Shown in pieces: positions 51,501 through 62,400 of a stretch of 64,000 nt of DNA. Position 1 is the first letter of the stretch, and each line of letters opens with the position of its first letter. Origin of the DNA: Megalopta genalis (taxonomy: Eukaryota; Arthropoda; Insecta; Hymenoptera; Halictidae); NCBI RefSeq assembly GCF_051020955.1, contig NW_027476787.1, positions 1 to 64,000 on the forward strand. The letters are read 5' to 3'. A program made the translations under genes and the position numbers. Under the pieces are notes generated by a model that saw only the letters and a program-made list of their open reading frames with translations, made no database searches and had not been told where the DNA came from.

Positions 51501-53447
51501 ATTCATGCGAAATACACGATCCCGACTCAAATTCGTGCGAAATAGCGATTTTAAACATACGATTTATATTCAAATTCATGCGAAATGAACAATCAAGCTT
51601 CATATTCATGCGAAATGCACGAATTAACTTTAAATCCACACGAAACAAATGATTTAACTTCAGTATCATACGAAACACACGATTTCGATTCAAATTCGTG
51701 CGAAATAGCGATTTTAAACGATCGATTTAGCTTCAAATTCATGCGAAATGAACAATTTAGCTTCAGATTCATGCGAAATGCACGAATTAGCTTTAAATCC
51801 GCACGAAACAAACGATTTAACTTCAATATCATGCGAAACACACGATTACGATTCAAATTCGTGCGAAATAGCGACTTTAAACGTTCGATTTAGCTTCTAA
51901 TTCATGCCAAATGAACAATTTAGCTTCAGATTCATGCAAAATACACAAATCAGCTTTATATCCACACGAATCAACCGATTTAACTTCAATATCATGCGAA
52001 ACGCACGATTACGATTCAAATTCGTGGGAAATAGCGATTTTAAAAGATCGTTTTAGCTTCAAATTCATGCCAAATGAACAATTTAGCTCAGATTCATGCG
52101 AAATACACGAATTTGCTTCAAATCCAAGCGGGACAAACGATTTAGAGTCAATATCATGCGAAATACACGATTTCGACTCAAATTCGATCGAAATAGAGAT
52201 TTTAAATAAACGATTTAGCTTCAAATTCATGCGAAATGCACAACTTAGCTTCAGATTCATGCGAAATACACGAATTAGCTTTAAATCCACACGAAACAAA
52301 CGATTTAACTTCAATATCATGCGAAACACACGATTTCGATTCAAATTCGTGTGAAATAGCGATTTTAAACCATCGATTTAGCTTCAAATTCATGCGAAAT
52401 TAGCAATTTAGATTCTGATTCATGCGAAATACACGAATTAGCTTTGAATCCACACGAAACAAACGATTTAACTTCAATATCATGCGAAACATACGATTTC
52501 GATTCAAATTCGTGGGAAATAGCGATTTTAAAATATCGATTTAGCTTCAAATTCATGCCAAATGAAAAATTTAGCTTCATATTCATGCGAAATGCACGAA
52601 TTAACTTTAAATCCACACGAAACAAACGATTTAACTTCAGTATCATACGAAACACACGATTTCGATTCAAATTCGTGCGAAATAGCGATTTTAAGCGATC
52701 GATTTAGCTTCAAATTCATGCGAAATGAACAATTTAGCTTCAGGTTCATGCGAAATACACGAATTAGCTTTAAATCCACACGAAACAAACGATTTAACTT
52801 CAATATCATGCGAAACATACGATTTCGATTCAAATTCGTGGGAAATAGCGATTTTAAAAGATCGATTTATATTCAAATTCATGCCAAATGAACAATTTAG
52901 CTTCAGATTCATGCGAAATACACGAATTTGCTTCAAATCCACGCGGGACAAACGATTTAACTTCAATATCATGCGAAACACACGATTTCGATTCAAATTC
53001 GTGGGAAATAGCGATTTTTAAAGATCGATTTAGCTTCAAATTCATGCCAAATGAACAATTTAGCTTCAGATTCATGCGAAATACACGAATTTGCTTCAAA
53101 TCCACGCGGGACAAACGATTTAGCGTCAATATCATGCGAAATACACGATTTCGACTCAAATTAGATCGAAATAGCGATTTTAAATAAACGATTTAGCTTC
53201 AAATTCATGCGAGATGAACAATTTAGCTTAAGCTTCATGTGAAATACACGAATTAGCTTTAAATACACACGAAACAAACGATTTAACATCAATATCATGC
53301 GAAACACACGATTTCGATTCAAATTCGTGCGAAATAGCTATTTTAAAAGATCGATTTAGCATCAAATTCATGCGAAATGAACAATTTTGCTTCAGATTCA
53401 TGCGAAATACACGAATTAGCTTTAATCCCCACGAAACAAACGATTTA
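42560..53447. repeat. Satellite family A, block A2 (163/103-bp higher-order repeats)
   Basis: The common five-monomer order is gaaatacacgaattagc, gaaacaaacgatttaac, gaaacacacgatttcg, the 43-bp gaaatagcgattttaaa unit, and a caaatgaacaatttagc or gaaatgaac unit. That gives 30+30+30+43+30 = 163 bp. A shorter unit of 30+43+30 = 103 bp is interspersed; successive gaatta landmarks at 43201, 43363, 43498 and 43764 show spacings of 162, 135 and 266. The 43-mer is a 30-mer with 13 extra bases that duplicate the cgattt word. Because 13 is not a multiple of three, each 43-mer shifts the frame, yet two phases per strand are stop-poor. The part at 45.3-47.6 kb has an unusual density of single-base indels. 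Confidence 0.85.
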
Positions 53448-56400
53448 ACTTCAAATCAATGCGAAGTAGAAGGCTTAGCTTCAAATACATGCGAAACAAA
53501 TGATTTACCTTCAAATACTTGTGATAAACATGATTTAGCTTCAACTGCATGCGAATCAAACGAGTTAGCTTCAAATCCAAGGGACACACATGATTTAACT
53601 TCAAATCAAAGCGAAGTCGGAGGCTCAGCTTCAAATCCATGCGAAACAAATGATTTACCTTCAAATACCTGCGGTTTAAATGAAATAGCTTCAAATGCAG
53701 GCGAAAAAAACGAGTTAGCTTGAAGTCCATGCGAAACACATGATTCAGCTTCAAATCAATGCGAAGTAGTAGGCTTAGCTTCAAATCCATGCGAAACAAA
53801 TGATTTACCTTCAAATACCTGCGGTTTAAATGAAATAGCTTCAACTGCATGCGAATCGAACGAGTTAGTTTCAAATCCAAGGGACACGCATGATTTAACT
53901 TCAAATCAAAGCGAAGTCGGAAGCTCAGCTTCAAATCCATGCGAAACAAATGATTTACCTTCACATACCTGCGGTTTAAATGAAATAGCAACAAATACCT
54001 GCGGTTTAAATGAAATAGCTTCAAATGCAGGCGAAAAAAACGAGTTAGCTTGAAGTCCATGCGAAACACATGATTCAGCTTCAAATCAATGCGAAGTAGA
54101 AGGCTTAGCTTCAAATACATGCGAAACAAATGATTTACCTTCAAATACTTGTGATAAACATGATTTAGCTTCAACTGCATGCGAATCAAACGAGTTAGCT
54201 TCAAATATCAGGGAAACACATGATTTAACGTCAAATCAAAGCTAAGTAGGAGGCTTAACTTCAAATCCATGCGAAACAAGTGGTTTAGCTTCAAATACTT
54301 GTGATAAACGCGATTTAGAGTCAACTGCATGAGAATCAAACCTGTTAGCTTCAAATCGCAGGAAAACACATGACTTAACTTCAAATCAATGCGAAGTAGG
54401 AGGCTTAGCTTCAAATCCATGCGAAACATGTGGTGTAGTTTCAAATACTTGTGATAAACGGGATTTGGAGTCAACTGCATGCGAATCAAACGAGTTAGCT
54501 TCAAATCCCAGGAAAACACATGATTTAACTTCAAATCAAAGCGAAGTCGGAGGCTCAGCTTCAAATCCATGCGAAACAAATGATTTACCTTCAAATACCT
54601 GCGGTCTAAATGAAATAGCTTCAAATGCAGGCGAAAAAAACGAGTTAGCATCAAATCCATGCGAAACACATGATTTAACTTTAAATCAAGGTGAAGTAGA
54701 ATGCTTAGCTTGAAGTCAATGCGAAACAAATGATTTAGCTTCAAATACTTGTGATAAACATGATTTAGCTTCAACGGCATGCGAATCGAACGAGTTAGCT
54801 TCAAATCCAAGGGACACACATGATTTAACTTCAAATCAATACGAAGTAGTAGGCTTAGCTTCAAATCAATGCGAAACAAATGGTTTGGATTCAGATACTT
54901 GTGATCAAAATGATTTAGCTTCAACTGCATGCGAATCAAACGGGTTATCTTCAACTTCAAAAGAAACACATGATTTAACTTCAAATCAATGCTAAGTAGA
55001 AGGCTTAGCTTCAAATCGAAGGGAAACACATGATTTAACTTCAATTCAATGCGAAGTAGAAGGCTTTGCGTCAAAAATGCGAAAGCAATGATTTACCTTC
55101 AAATACTTGCGGTTTAAATGAAATAGCTTCAACTGCATGCGAATCAAACGAGTTAGCTTCAAATCCAAGGGAAACACATGATTTAACTTCAAATCAATGC
55201 GAATGGGTAGAATTAGCTTCAAATCCATGCGAATCAAATGATTTACCTTCAAATACCTGTGATTTAAATGAAATAACTTCAAATGCAGGCGAAACAAGTG
55301 GTTTAGCTTCAAATACTTGTGATAAACGCGATTTAGAGTCTACTGCATGAGAATCAAACCCGTTAGCTTCAAATCGCAGGAAAACACATGACTTAACTTC
55401 AAATCAATGCGAAGTAGGAGGCTTAGCTTCAAATGCAAGCGAAACATGTGATGTAGTTTCAAATACTTGTGAAAAACGGGATTTGGAGTCAACTGCATGC
55501 GAATCAAACGAGTTAGCTTCAAATCCCAGGAAAACACATGATTTAACTTCAAATCAAAGCGAAGTCGGAGGCTCAGCTTCAAATCCATGCGAAACAAATG
55601 ATTTACCTTCAAATACCTGCGGTTTAAATGAAATAGCTTCAAATGCAGGCGAAAAAAACGAGTTAGCTTGAAGTCCATGCGAAACACATGATTCAGCTTC
55701 AAATCAATGCGAAGTAGTAGGCTTAGCTTCAAATCCATGCGAAACAAATGATTTACCTTCAAATACCTGCGGTTTAAATGAAATAGCTTCAAATGCAGGC
55801 GAAAAAAACGAGTTAGCATCAAATCCATGCGAAACACATGATTTAACTTCAAATCAAGGTGAAGTAGAATGCTTAGCTTGAAGTCAATGCGAAACAAATG
55901 ATTTAGCTTCAAATACTTGTGATAAACATGATTTAGCTTCAACTGCATGCGAATCGAACGAGTTAGCTTCAAATCCAAGGGACACACATGATTTAACTTC
56001 AAATCAAAGCGAAGTCGGAGGCTCAGCTTCAAATCCATGCGAAACAAATGATTTACCTTCAAATACCTGCGGTTTAAATGAAATAGCTTCAAATGCAGGC
56101 GAAAAAAACGAGTTAGCTTGAAGTCCATGCGAAACACATGATTCAGCTTCAAATCAATGCGAAGTAGTAGGCTTAGCTTCAAATCCATGCGAAACAAATG
56201 ATTTACCTTCAAATACCTGCGGTTTAAATGAAATAGCTTCAACTGCATGCGAATCGAACGAGTTAGCTTCATATGCAAGCAAACACATGATTTAGCTTCA
56301 AATCAATGCGATGTAGAAGGTTTAGCTTCAAATCAATGCGAAACAAATGGTATAGCTTCAAATACTTGTGATATACATGATTTAGCTTCAACTTTATGTC

Positions 56401-56729
56401 AAACAAATGAGTTAGGTTCAAATCCATGCGAAACACATGATTTAGATTCAAATCAATGCGCAGTAGGAGGCATATATTCGAATCCATGCGAAACAAATGG
56501 TTCAGCTTCAAATACTTGTAATATACATGATTTAGCTTCAAATCCAAGCGAAACACATGATTTAGCTTCAAATACTTGAGATATACATGATTTAGCTTCA
56601 GCAGCATGCGAAACAAACATGGTAGCTTCAAATCCTTGCGAAACACATGATTTAGATTCAATTCAATGCGAAGTAGAAGGCTTATTTTCGAATCCATGCG
56701 AAGCAAATGGTTTAGCTTCAAATACTTGC
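53448..56729. repeat. Satellite family B, block B2
   Basis: This block returns to the family B monomers. A frequent variant pair, gcggtttaaatgaaatagc and gcaggcgaaaaaaacgagttagc, recurs about ten times. The switch from family A occurs inside a monomer near 53448 (gaaacaaacgatttaacttc followed by aaatcaatgcgaagtag). The block ends at 56729, where the BEL/Pao LTR terminus begins. Internal near-repeats (for example 54465-54713 and 55483-55671) again show local duplication. Confidence 0.85.
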
Positions 56730-57361
56730 TGTTGAGGACTCATCAGATTTATGACGGAGATGCTCTGAATATTGCACTTGGTGCCGACTAACTCGAAGGA
56801 CCACCCACTGTAGTCGGACTAAATGAAATGCTAGTACTCTATTTGTAACACGCAACCTAACCGTTATGCGTATCTCTCTATGTCTTGTGTTCTGTTCTGT
56901 CTGAAAGTCTAAGGTGTCCTCTTCTGAAGCTCTAAAAATGTTCTGTACTTTTCTGATGTTCTGTGCTTTCTGTCTGTCTGTTCCGTGTTTTCTGTCCCCT
57001 AGAGGATCGGAGTCATGCCTAATATCACCTCGGTCCTCCCTACTTCTCTTTACCTAGTGCGGGCGGCAAGGAATTACGGTCCACTCACTGCAATCCCAAA
57101 TCTAGTGAGACTGCCCCAAAACGGTGGGCCGGGAGTTAGGAGGGAGAGTGGCAAAATAACTCCTGCTAGACATCCCGCGCTGATGGGCCTACGTGCCCGA
57201 ACAATGCCAGACCCAACCGTAATTGACTGGACCGTAATCAAGGACCAGGAGACGTTATGAAGGTGCTGCATGTGCCCGGGAACGGCCCGGGCCAGACCCA
57301 TACCGTCCGGGTACCGAAGCACATGGCCCCTGCCATAAATCGTGGCCACTTGGCCGGAACA
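56730..57361 (-). repeat. 3' LTR of the BEL/Pao element (632 bp)
   Basis: On the minus strand the LTR starts TGTTCCGGCC at 57361, right after a purine-rich tract, and ends CCTCAACA at 56730, against the last satellite monomer. The TG...CA termini, length and position fit a BEL/Pao LTR. The plus strand holds a pyrimidine-rich run of tctgt words (56880-57000). No gene was seen; short ORFs such as 57015-57260 have no recognisable product. The opposite LTR is outside the window, so the ends are inferred from termini and context. Confidence 0.75.
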
Positions 57362-57363
57362 TA

Positions 57364-57374
57364 CCGCCCACCTT
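57364..57374 (-). other. Polypurine tract of the BEL/Pao element
   Basis: The minus strand reads AAGGTGGGCGG just upstream of TA and the LTR start at 57361. This is the expected plus-strand primer position. Between it and the Pol end (57375-57514) lies about 140 bp of untranslated sequence with no other signal seen. Confidence 0.6.
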
Positions 57375-57514
57375 GAACATGCATCGCATGTTCAACTATG
57401 TCTATATTTGATAACCCATATAAGTGTAAGCTTATGATTTGATTACAATCTACGTATTCTGTGTGAATATTACAATATTTACAATGATCGAAATTTACAC
57501 TATACATAGTTGCG

Positions 57515-58062
57515 CTACACCTCGTGTGACATTTCTAAGTGATCTAAAGGTATTATACACAATTTTGTCACGGGTCGTTTAATTGTTCCGGTTCACGTTC
57601 TGACTGTTGCGACACGAATCACTCCATCTGTACCAGGGTGTACCTGAACGATTCTTCCCATGCTCCACTGTAACGGGGGTAGATTGTCCTCCTTGATGAT
57701 TACCAAGGAATCCACGGCTAATTTCGACGTGGTGGAATGCTGCCATTTGTGTCGTTGCTGTAACTGTTGTATACATTCCCGCTGCCACCTTTGCCAGAAA
57801 TGCTGGACCATTTGCTCGATTAGCTGGTATCTGTTGAGTCGAGTGACCTTGATATCTCGTAGGTCATCAGATGGCAGTGTTGTAAGGGCAGTACCAATTA
57901 AAAAATGCCCAGGAGTCAAAGGGTTTAGATCTGTGGGATCTGAGGATAATGGTGAAAGTGGACGTGTATTTAAACTGGATTCTATTTGCGTCAGTAACGT
58001 ATATAGCTCTTCGAACGTGAACCTCTGATCTCCTATAACGCGTGTGAGGTGGTATTTAGGAG
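57515..58062 (-). pseudogene. pol: BEL/Pao Pol, C-terminal part (DUF5641), with premature stop
   Basis: This is the C-terminal end of Pol, downstream of the nested Gypsy element. Family-typical segments are visible: SSLNTRPLSPLSSDP, NPLTPGHFLIG, a Trp/Gln-rich HFWQRWQRE stretch and GRIVQVHPGTDGVIRV. The frame meets a TGA at 57595-57593, but the family motif continues in the same frame beyond it (TGTIKRPVTKLC) to a TAG at 57517-57515. The TGA is therefore a premature stop, roughly 25 codons early. At the other side the frame reaches the Gypsy LTR at 58062. The apparent ATG-started ORF up to 58087 uses residues encoded by that LTR and is not a real start. Confidence 0.85.
58059..58062. repeat. 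Target-site duplication GGAG, left copy
   Basis: GGAG immediately precedes the 5' LTR of the CsRn1-type element and is repeated exactly after its 3' LTR at 62988-62991. A 4-bp duplication is usual for Ty3/Gypsy integration. Counting GGAG once, the BEL Pol frame on the two sides joins without a shift, which supports a clean insertion. Confidence 0.9.
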
Positions 58063-58420
58063 TGTGGCGGCGACAAGCCGGCGCCACGTCTCCGCCATGT
58101 GTTTAGTTTTAAGGCGTAAGAATGTTTGGACGAAAGGGCCGGGTTGCATGCTGTGCGTTAGCGTCGAGCGAATGTCTAGACGATTGGTTTGAGTGTCGCG
58201 TAGAATGAATGCGTCTAGCCAGGACAGAGTGAAAGCGAACCGTGAGAATGAGAAAGAATGATCTGGATGGGATGCATCGGTGAGCGAATGGTTAGTTCAG
58301 TAAGAACCCTCGTCGGGAACGGTACGCGAGCGTCGCGAGTTTAGTTCCGATTGTAAATAAAGATAGTCTAATTGTAACCGGGTTCAATTCTCTCTTCCCG
58401 TCGCCGATCCCACCTCCTCA
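58063..58420 (+). repeat. 5' LTR of the CsRn1-type element (358 bp)
   Basis: The LTR runs TGTGGCGG ... CCTCCTCA. It differs from the 3' LTR only at 58135 (A versus T) and 58144 (T versus C). An AATAAA poly(A) signal lies at 58356-58361. It is transcribed on the plus strand, opposite to the BEL host element. Confidence 0.95.
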
Positions 58421-58421
58421 T

Positions 58422-58440
58422 TGGTGACCCCGACGTGATC
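58422..58440 (+). other. Primer-binding site, tRNA-Trp type
   Basis: TGGTGACCCCGACGTGAT begins one base after the LTR end. It is complementary to the conserved 3' end of eukaryotic tRNA-Trp (as remembered, ...ATCACGTCGGGGTCA plus CCA). CsRn1-clade elements are known for this primer. The leader 58441-58550 up to the Gag ATG holds nothing else recognisable. Confidence 0.85.
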
Positions 58441-58550
58441 TAAAGGAAGCGAACGACACGAATTTTGCAGTCGCATTTCGTTCGTGGTTTCGTGGCAGTG
58501 GATCGGGAGTTTTCGGAAGAGAACACGGACATTCGCACGTATTCGGTACG

Positions 58551-59384
58551 ATGGCATCCCCGCCCGTATCGACAGTCAGCCGCGTCGCGGTGAAAATACC
58601 GGAATTTTCGCCGACCGACCCCGAGCTGTGGTTCGCGATGGTCGAGGCGAGCTTCGAGACGAGCGGCGTTACGACCGAAAAGACGAAGTTCGGGTACGTC
58701 CTGGGCGCGCTCAAACCAGAATACGCGGCCGAGGTCCGCGAAATCATCTTGAATCCCCCGGCTGAGCCGTTCACTAGGCTCAAGACAGAGCTGATAAGGC
58801 GGATCGGGGCGTCGCAGGAGCAGAAGACTCGGCGTCTCCTCGAGCACGAGGAGATGGGCGACCGCAAACCGTCGCAGTTCTTACGCCACCTGCGGACCTT
58901 GGGAGGAACAGCCGTGTCGGAGGAGATACTGCGCACCTTGTGGTTGGGCCGGCTCCCCGCGAGCATGCAGGTCATCCTGGCGACGCAGCGAGACGTCGAG
59001 CTCGACCGAGTGGCCGACTTGGCCGACACCATCGCTGACACGATGGGCCCACGCACGCGGGTAGCCGAGGCCTCTGCGGGTCCCGTCGCACGGCCGTCGA
59101 GGGATATGTGCGAAGTTGAGGAACAACTGTGCTCGAAGATGGCACAGCTCACGGCGACGTTTCGGCAGGAGCTCGCAGCAATTCGTCGCGAGATAAACCC
59201 CGGTCCGCGTTTTTCCCAACGACGACCATCCACCCCGGGCCGAGCGCGATCGCTATCCCGAGAACGACGAACCGCGCTACGAGGCGGGAAGTGTTTTTAC
59301 CACCACAAGTTCGGCGCGAACGCGTTCCGTTGCGAACACCCATGCAATTGGTCCGCGTCGGGAAACGAGATGGGCAGTCGTTAA
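58551..59384 (+). CDS. gag: Gag of the CsRn1-type element
   Basis: The product has 277 residues. The ATG at 58551 is the first in frame, 130 bp after the LTR, and the protein starts MASPPVSTVSRVAVKIPEF. The N-terminal two thirds match the insect Gypsy capsid family (DUF7041-like): DPELWFAMVEASF, KFGYVLGALKPEYAAEV, the LKTELIRRIGASQEQK stretch, and GDRKPSQFLRHLRTL. A basic linker follows. Near the C-terminus is the CHCC motif with Cys248, His251, Cys261 and Cys265, replacing the usual CCHC knuckle. Its role is particle assembly and RNA packaging. The stop TAA is at 59382-59384, 16 bases after a slippery heptamer, so part of translation should continue into Pol. The CHCC motif is complete, and no damage was seen. 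Confidence 0.92.
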   Translation: MASPPVSTVSRVAVKIPEFSPTDPELWFAMVEASFETSGVTTEKTKFGYVLGALKPEYAAEVREIILNPPAEPFTRLKTELIRRIGASQEQKTRRLLEHEEMGDRKPSQFLRHLRTLGGTAVSEEILRTLWLGRLPASMQVILATQRDVELDRVADLADTIADTMGPRTRVAEASAGPVARPSRDMCEVEEQLCSKMAQLTATFRQELAAIRREINPGPRFSQRRPSTPGRARSLSRERRTALRGGKCFYHHKFGANAFRCEHPCNWSASGNEMGSR

Positions 59385-59407
59385 TGACGGCCAGCGACCA
59401 CTGCCCA
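59360..59407 (+). promoter_or_regulatory. -1 ribosomal frameshift signal: G GGA AAC plus stem-loop
   Basis: GGGAAAC at 59360-59366 lies in the correct phase in the Gag frame (tcG GGA AAC gag), the standard X XXY YYZ heptamer. Four bases on, TGGGCAGT (59371-59378) can pair perfectly with ACTGCCCA (59400-59407), giving an 8-bp stem with a 21-base loop. The loop itself has a small CGT/ACG pairing option. Slippage at the heptamer leads directly into the Pol frame (next codon CGA at 59366). The Gag stop lies inside the loop. Confidence 0.85.
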
Positions 59408-62400
59408 CCATCGCGCCGTTTGTTCGTCACCGATCGAGTAACGAGAACGCAGTTTTTAATCGACACCGGTGCCGATCTCTGCGTTTTCCCTCGATCGAAA
59501 ACTCGCGGGTTCCGCGAACGCGCATCTTACGTTTTATATGCGGCGAACGGGTCGGAAATTGCCACGTACGGGACGGTTACGCTGAGCCTCAATTTCGGGC
59601 TCCGTCGCGTTTTCGTATGGCGTTTCGTGGTGGCCGACGTGTCAAAGCCGATTATAGGCGTAGATTTCCTCGCGCATTACGAACTATTGGTGGACGTCGG
59701 AAAGTGCAAACTTTTAGACCAGGTGACGTCGATGACGGTGCCAGGACGCTCAGTGCGCGAGTGCGGGCCATCGGCGCCCTCGGTGAAGACAATTTTCGGT
59801 GATTCGAAATTCCACGAATTGCTGCAACGTTTCCCGAACATTACGCGACCAGTGGGGACACCCGTGCAAGTGCAACATGAAACGGTGCACTACATCCGCA
59901 TAACGCCGGGTCCGCCTGTGGCTTGTAGGCCCCGGCGTCTCGCGCCGGATCGTTTGAGGCACGCGCGACAAGAATTCGAGACGATGATGCGTCTCGGCAT
60001 CGCGCGACCGTCGGAAAGTGCGTGGTCATCGCCTCTCCATATGGTGCCCAAAAAAGAACAGGACGCTTGGCGACCGTGCGGGGATTACCGAGCTTTAAAT
60101 GCGCGCACGGTGCCGGATAGGTACCCCGTGAAGCACATCGAGGACTTTTCTCACGCGCTTCACGGGAAGACGGTGTTCTCCACAATAGATCTGGCGCGCG
60201 CGTATAACCAGATTCCAGTGGCCACAGAGGACGTCGCCAAAACCGCGATAACCACCCCTTTCGGACTATTCGAGTTCCCCTGTATGTCGTTCGGATTGCG
60301 AAACGCGGCACAAACGTTTCAACGTTTCATCGACGAGGTGCTGCGCGGCTTGGATTTTGTGTACGCGTACATCGACGACATACTGGTGGCATCGTCGACA
60401 GAAGAGGAGCACTTGCGCCACTTGGAGGAAGTTTTTTCACGCCTCGACAAGTACGGCGTGACCGTCAACGGGGCGAAATGCATTTTCGGCCAGGCGCAGG
60501 TTAAATTCCTGGGGTTCACGGTATCGTCCAAAGGCACCAGCCCGTTGGAATCAAAGGTGGAGGCGATCACCAACTACCCCCAACCGACCACCGCAAAACG
60601 GCTGAGGCAGTTCCTGGGTATGCTAAATTTCTATAGGCGTTTCATGCCCAGGGCTGCGCAGGTACAAGCGCCCCTCAATAACCTACTGCACGACGGCATC
60701 AAGGGTAACGCCAAGTTGGCGTGGACCAAGGAAGCTACCGCGGCTTTCGCCGAGGCGAAGGACAGTTTGAGGCAGGCGGCGTTATTGTCGCATCCGAGGG
60801 ACGACGCGCCACTCGCCTTGTTCTGCGACGCGTCCGATTTTGCTGCAGGTGCGGCACTGCAGCAGCGGGTCGGAAAGGATTGGCAGCCGGTGGCTTTCTT
60901 CTCCAGGAAGCTCAGCGCTGCCGAGCGGAATTACGGCGCGTACGACCGGGAAATGTTGGCCATTTACTCGGCAATCAAGCATTTCCGACACATGGTGGAG
61001 GGGCGATCATTCACCATCTACACGGACCACAAACCGTTGACCTTCGCCTTCCAACAAAAGCCCGAGAAATGTTCTCCCAGGCAATTTAGATACCTGGATT
61101 TCATCGGGCAGTTCACCACCGACATCCGCCACATCGCCGGGAAGGACAACGTCGTCGCCGACGCGCTATCCAGGTTGGAAGAAGTGGTAGAGTCTTTCAG
61201 CTACACCGATTTGGCGGAGTCTCAGCAGCGCGACGCGGAACTTCAGGCGTACATGAGCGGGAAAATAAAAAACAATTTACGTCTAAAACGGATACGCCCG
61301 CCCGATTCGAACACTGAAGTGATCTGTGACGTGTCTACCGGGATTGCGCGACCTTTCGTCACGGGACAATTCAGGCGAGCCGCATTCGACTCGATGCACC
61401 GCTTGGCGCATCCAGGCGTTAAAGCAACGGTGAGACTCGTGACGGAACGATATGTGTGGCCGTCCGTCAAAGCCGATTGCCGGAGTTGGGCTCGCGGTTG
61501 CGTTCCGTGCCAGCGCGCCAAAATAAACAAGCACGTTTTCGCGCCGCCGGGAAGTTTCGACGCGCCGACCGGAAGATTCGAGCACGTGCACATAGACATT
61601 GTAGTTCTTCCGGTCTCAGAGGGGTTCAGGTACTGTTTAACCTGCGTCGACCGTTTTACGCGCTGGCCCGAGGCTTTTCCAATTCGGGATCAAGAAGCTT
61701 CGACCGTGGCACGCGCCTTTTACGAGGGTTGGATTTCACGGTTCGGAACCCCGTTGCGCGTGACGACCGACCAGGGTCGACAATTCGAGTCGCGCTTGTT
61801 TCAGGCATTGTCACAGTTAACAGGTGCAGCCCACTGGCGGACAACGGCCTATCACCCGGCGGCAAACGGAATGGTGGAGAGATTCCACCGCCAATTTAAG
61901 GCAGCAATCCGTTGCCAGCAAAACGTCAGCTGGACAAAGGTTCTTCCCACCATCTTGCTGGGCATCCGCGCAGCCTGGAGGGAGGACTTACAATCCACCG
62001 CAGCCGAGCTGGTCTACGGCGAGACGCTGCGCCTACCAGGGGAATTCCTGGTCCCACAGAGAGCGGAGTCGCTGCCGCTGCCAGGGGATTTTGTCGCGGG
62101 ATTGCGAAAGCATTTCGCGACCCTCGCCCCAACGCCTGGCAGCAATCACTCGACGAAACGAGTTTTCGTTTTCAAGGACCTCGCCACGGCAGAGCATGTG
62201 TTCGTGCGGAACGACGCCGTGCGAGGAATCCTCCAGCCGCCATACGACGGCCCATACAGGGTCCTCGAGCGAGGGGACCGGACTTACTCCCTCAGTATCC
62301 GGGACAAGGCGGTTACAGTGACAATAGATCGCCTAAAGCCGGCGTACTTGCTGGCTACAGATCCAGCACCGCCGACGATACCAGAGGCAACACAGCCAGC

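Larger units (their letters stand above)
8432..56729. repeat. 48.3-kb satellite array with a 30-bp basic monomer
   Basis: The whole stretch consists of head-to-tail variants of one 30-bp monomer. Its most constant part is gatttagcttcaaat, preceded by a variable ga(a/t)aca-type word and ending in an atgc-type word. Orientation never reverses. Two families alternate: A (8432-9290, 42560-53447) and B (9291-42559, 53448-56729). Because 30 is a multiple of three, several phases on both strands stay open for 60-310 codons. The plus-strand decapeptide is like ETNDLASNPC; the two minus-strand decapeptides are like MDLKLNHLFR and GFEAKSFVSH. Stops (taagctt, tgatctt) and 1-base indels interrupt all of them, so this reads as non-coding satellite. 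I do not recognise the monomer. Possible roles (centromeric, pericentromeric or other heterochromatin) are inference only. Confidence 0.95.

Noticed and set aside
55340..56278. 312-codon minus-strand ORF (and others such as 21922-22842, 53422-54204, 54208-55074) as repetitive proteins
   Set aside because: They are made only of the 10-residue translation of the 30-bp monomer. They start and stop where chance substitutions or indels occur, and equally long frames exist on the other strand. No promoter or non-repetitive domain is attached.
8432..56729. CRISPR array
   Set aside because: The 30-bp period is tempting, but repeats are directly adjacent with no spacers and no cas genes, and the flanks are eukaryotic LTR elements.
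8432..56729. Telomeric repeats, rDNA or tRNA-derived repeats
   Set aside because: No TTAGG-type runs, rRNA motifs, or A/B-box promoter pairs were seen in the array.
57238..57507. 89-codon minus-strand ORF at the BEL LTR edge
   Set aside because: It spans the 3' untranslated region, polypurine tract and LTR of the BEL element and has no recognisable domain.
57593..58087. ATG-initiated start of the BEL C-terminal ORF at 58087
   Set aside because: The first residues are encoded by the inserted Gypsy LTR (58063 onward); the true frame came from the interrupted Pol upstream.
58418..59233. 271-codon minus-strand ORF opposite Gag
   Set aside because: It is antisense to the recognised Gag frame; GC-rich coding often leaves an open antisense frame, and no domain is seen.
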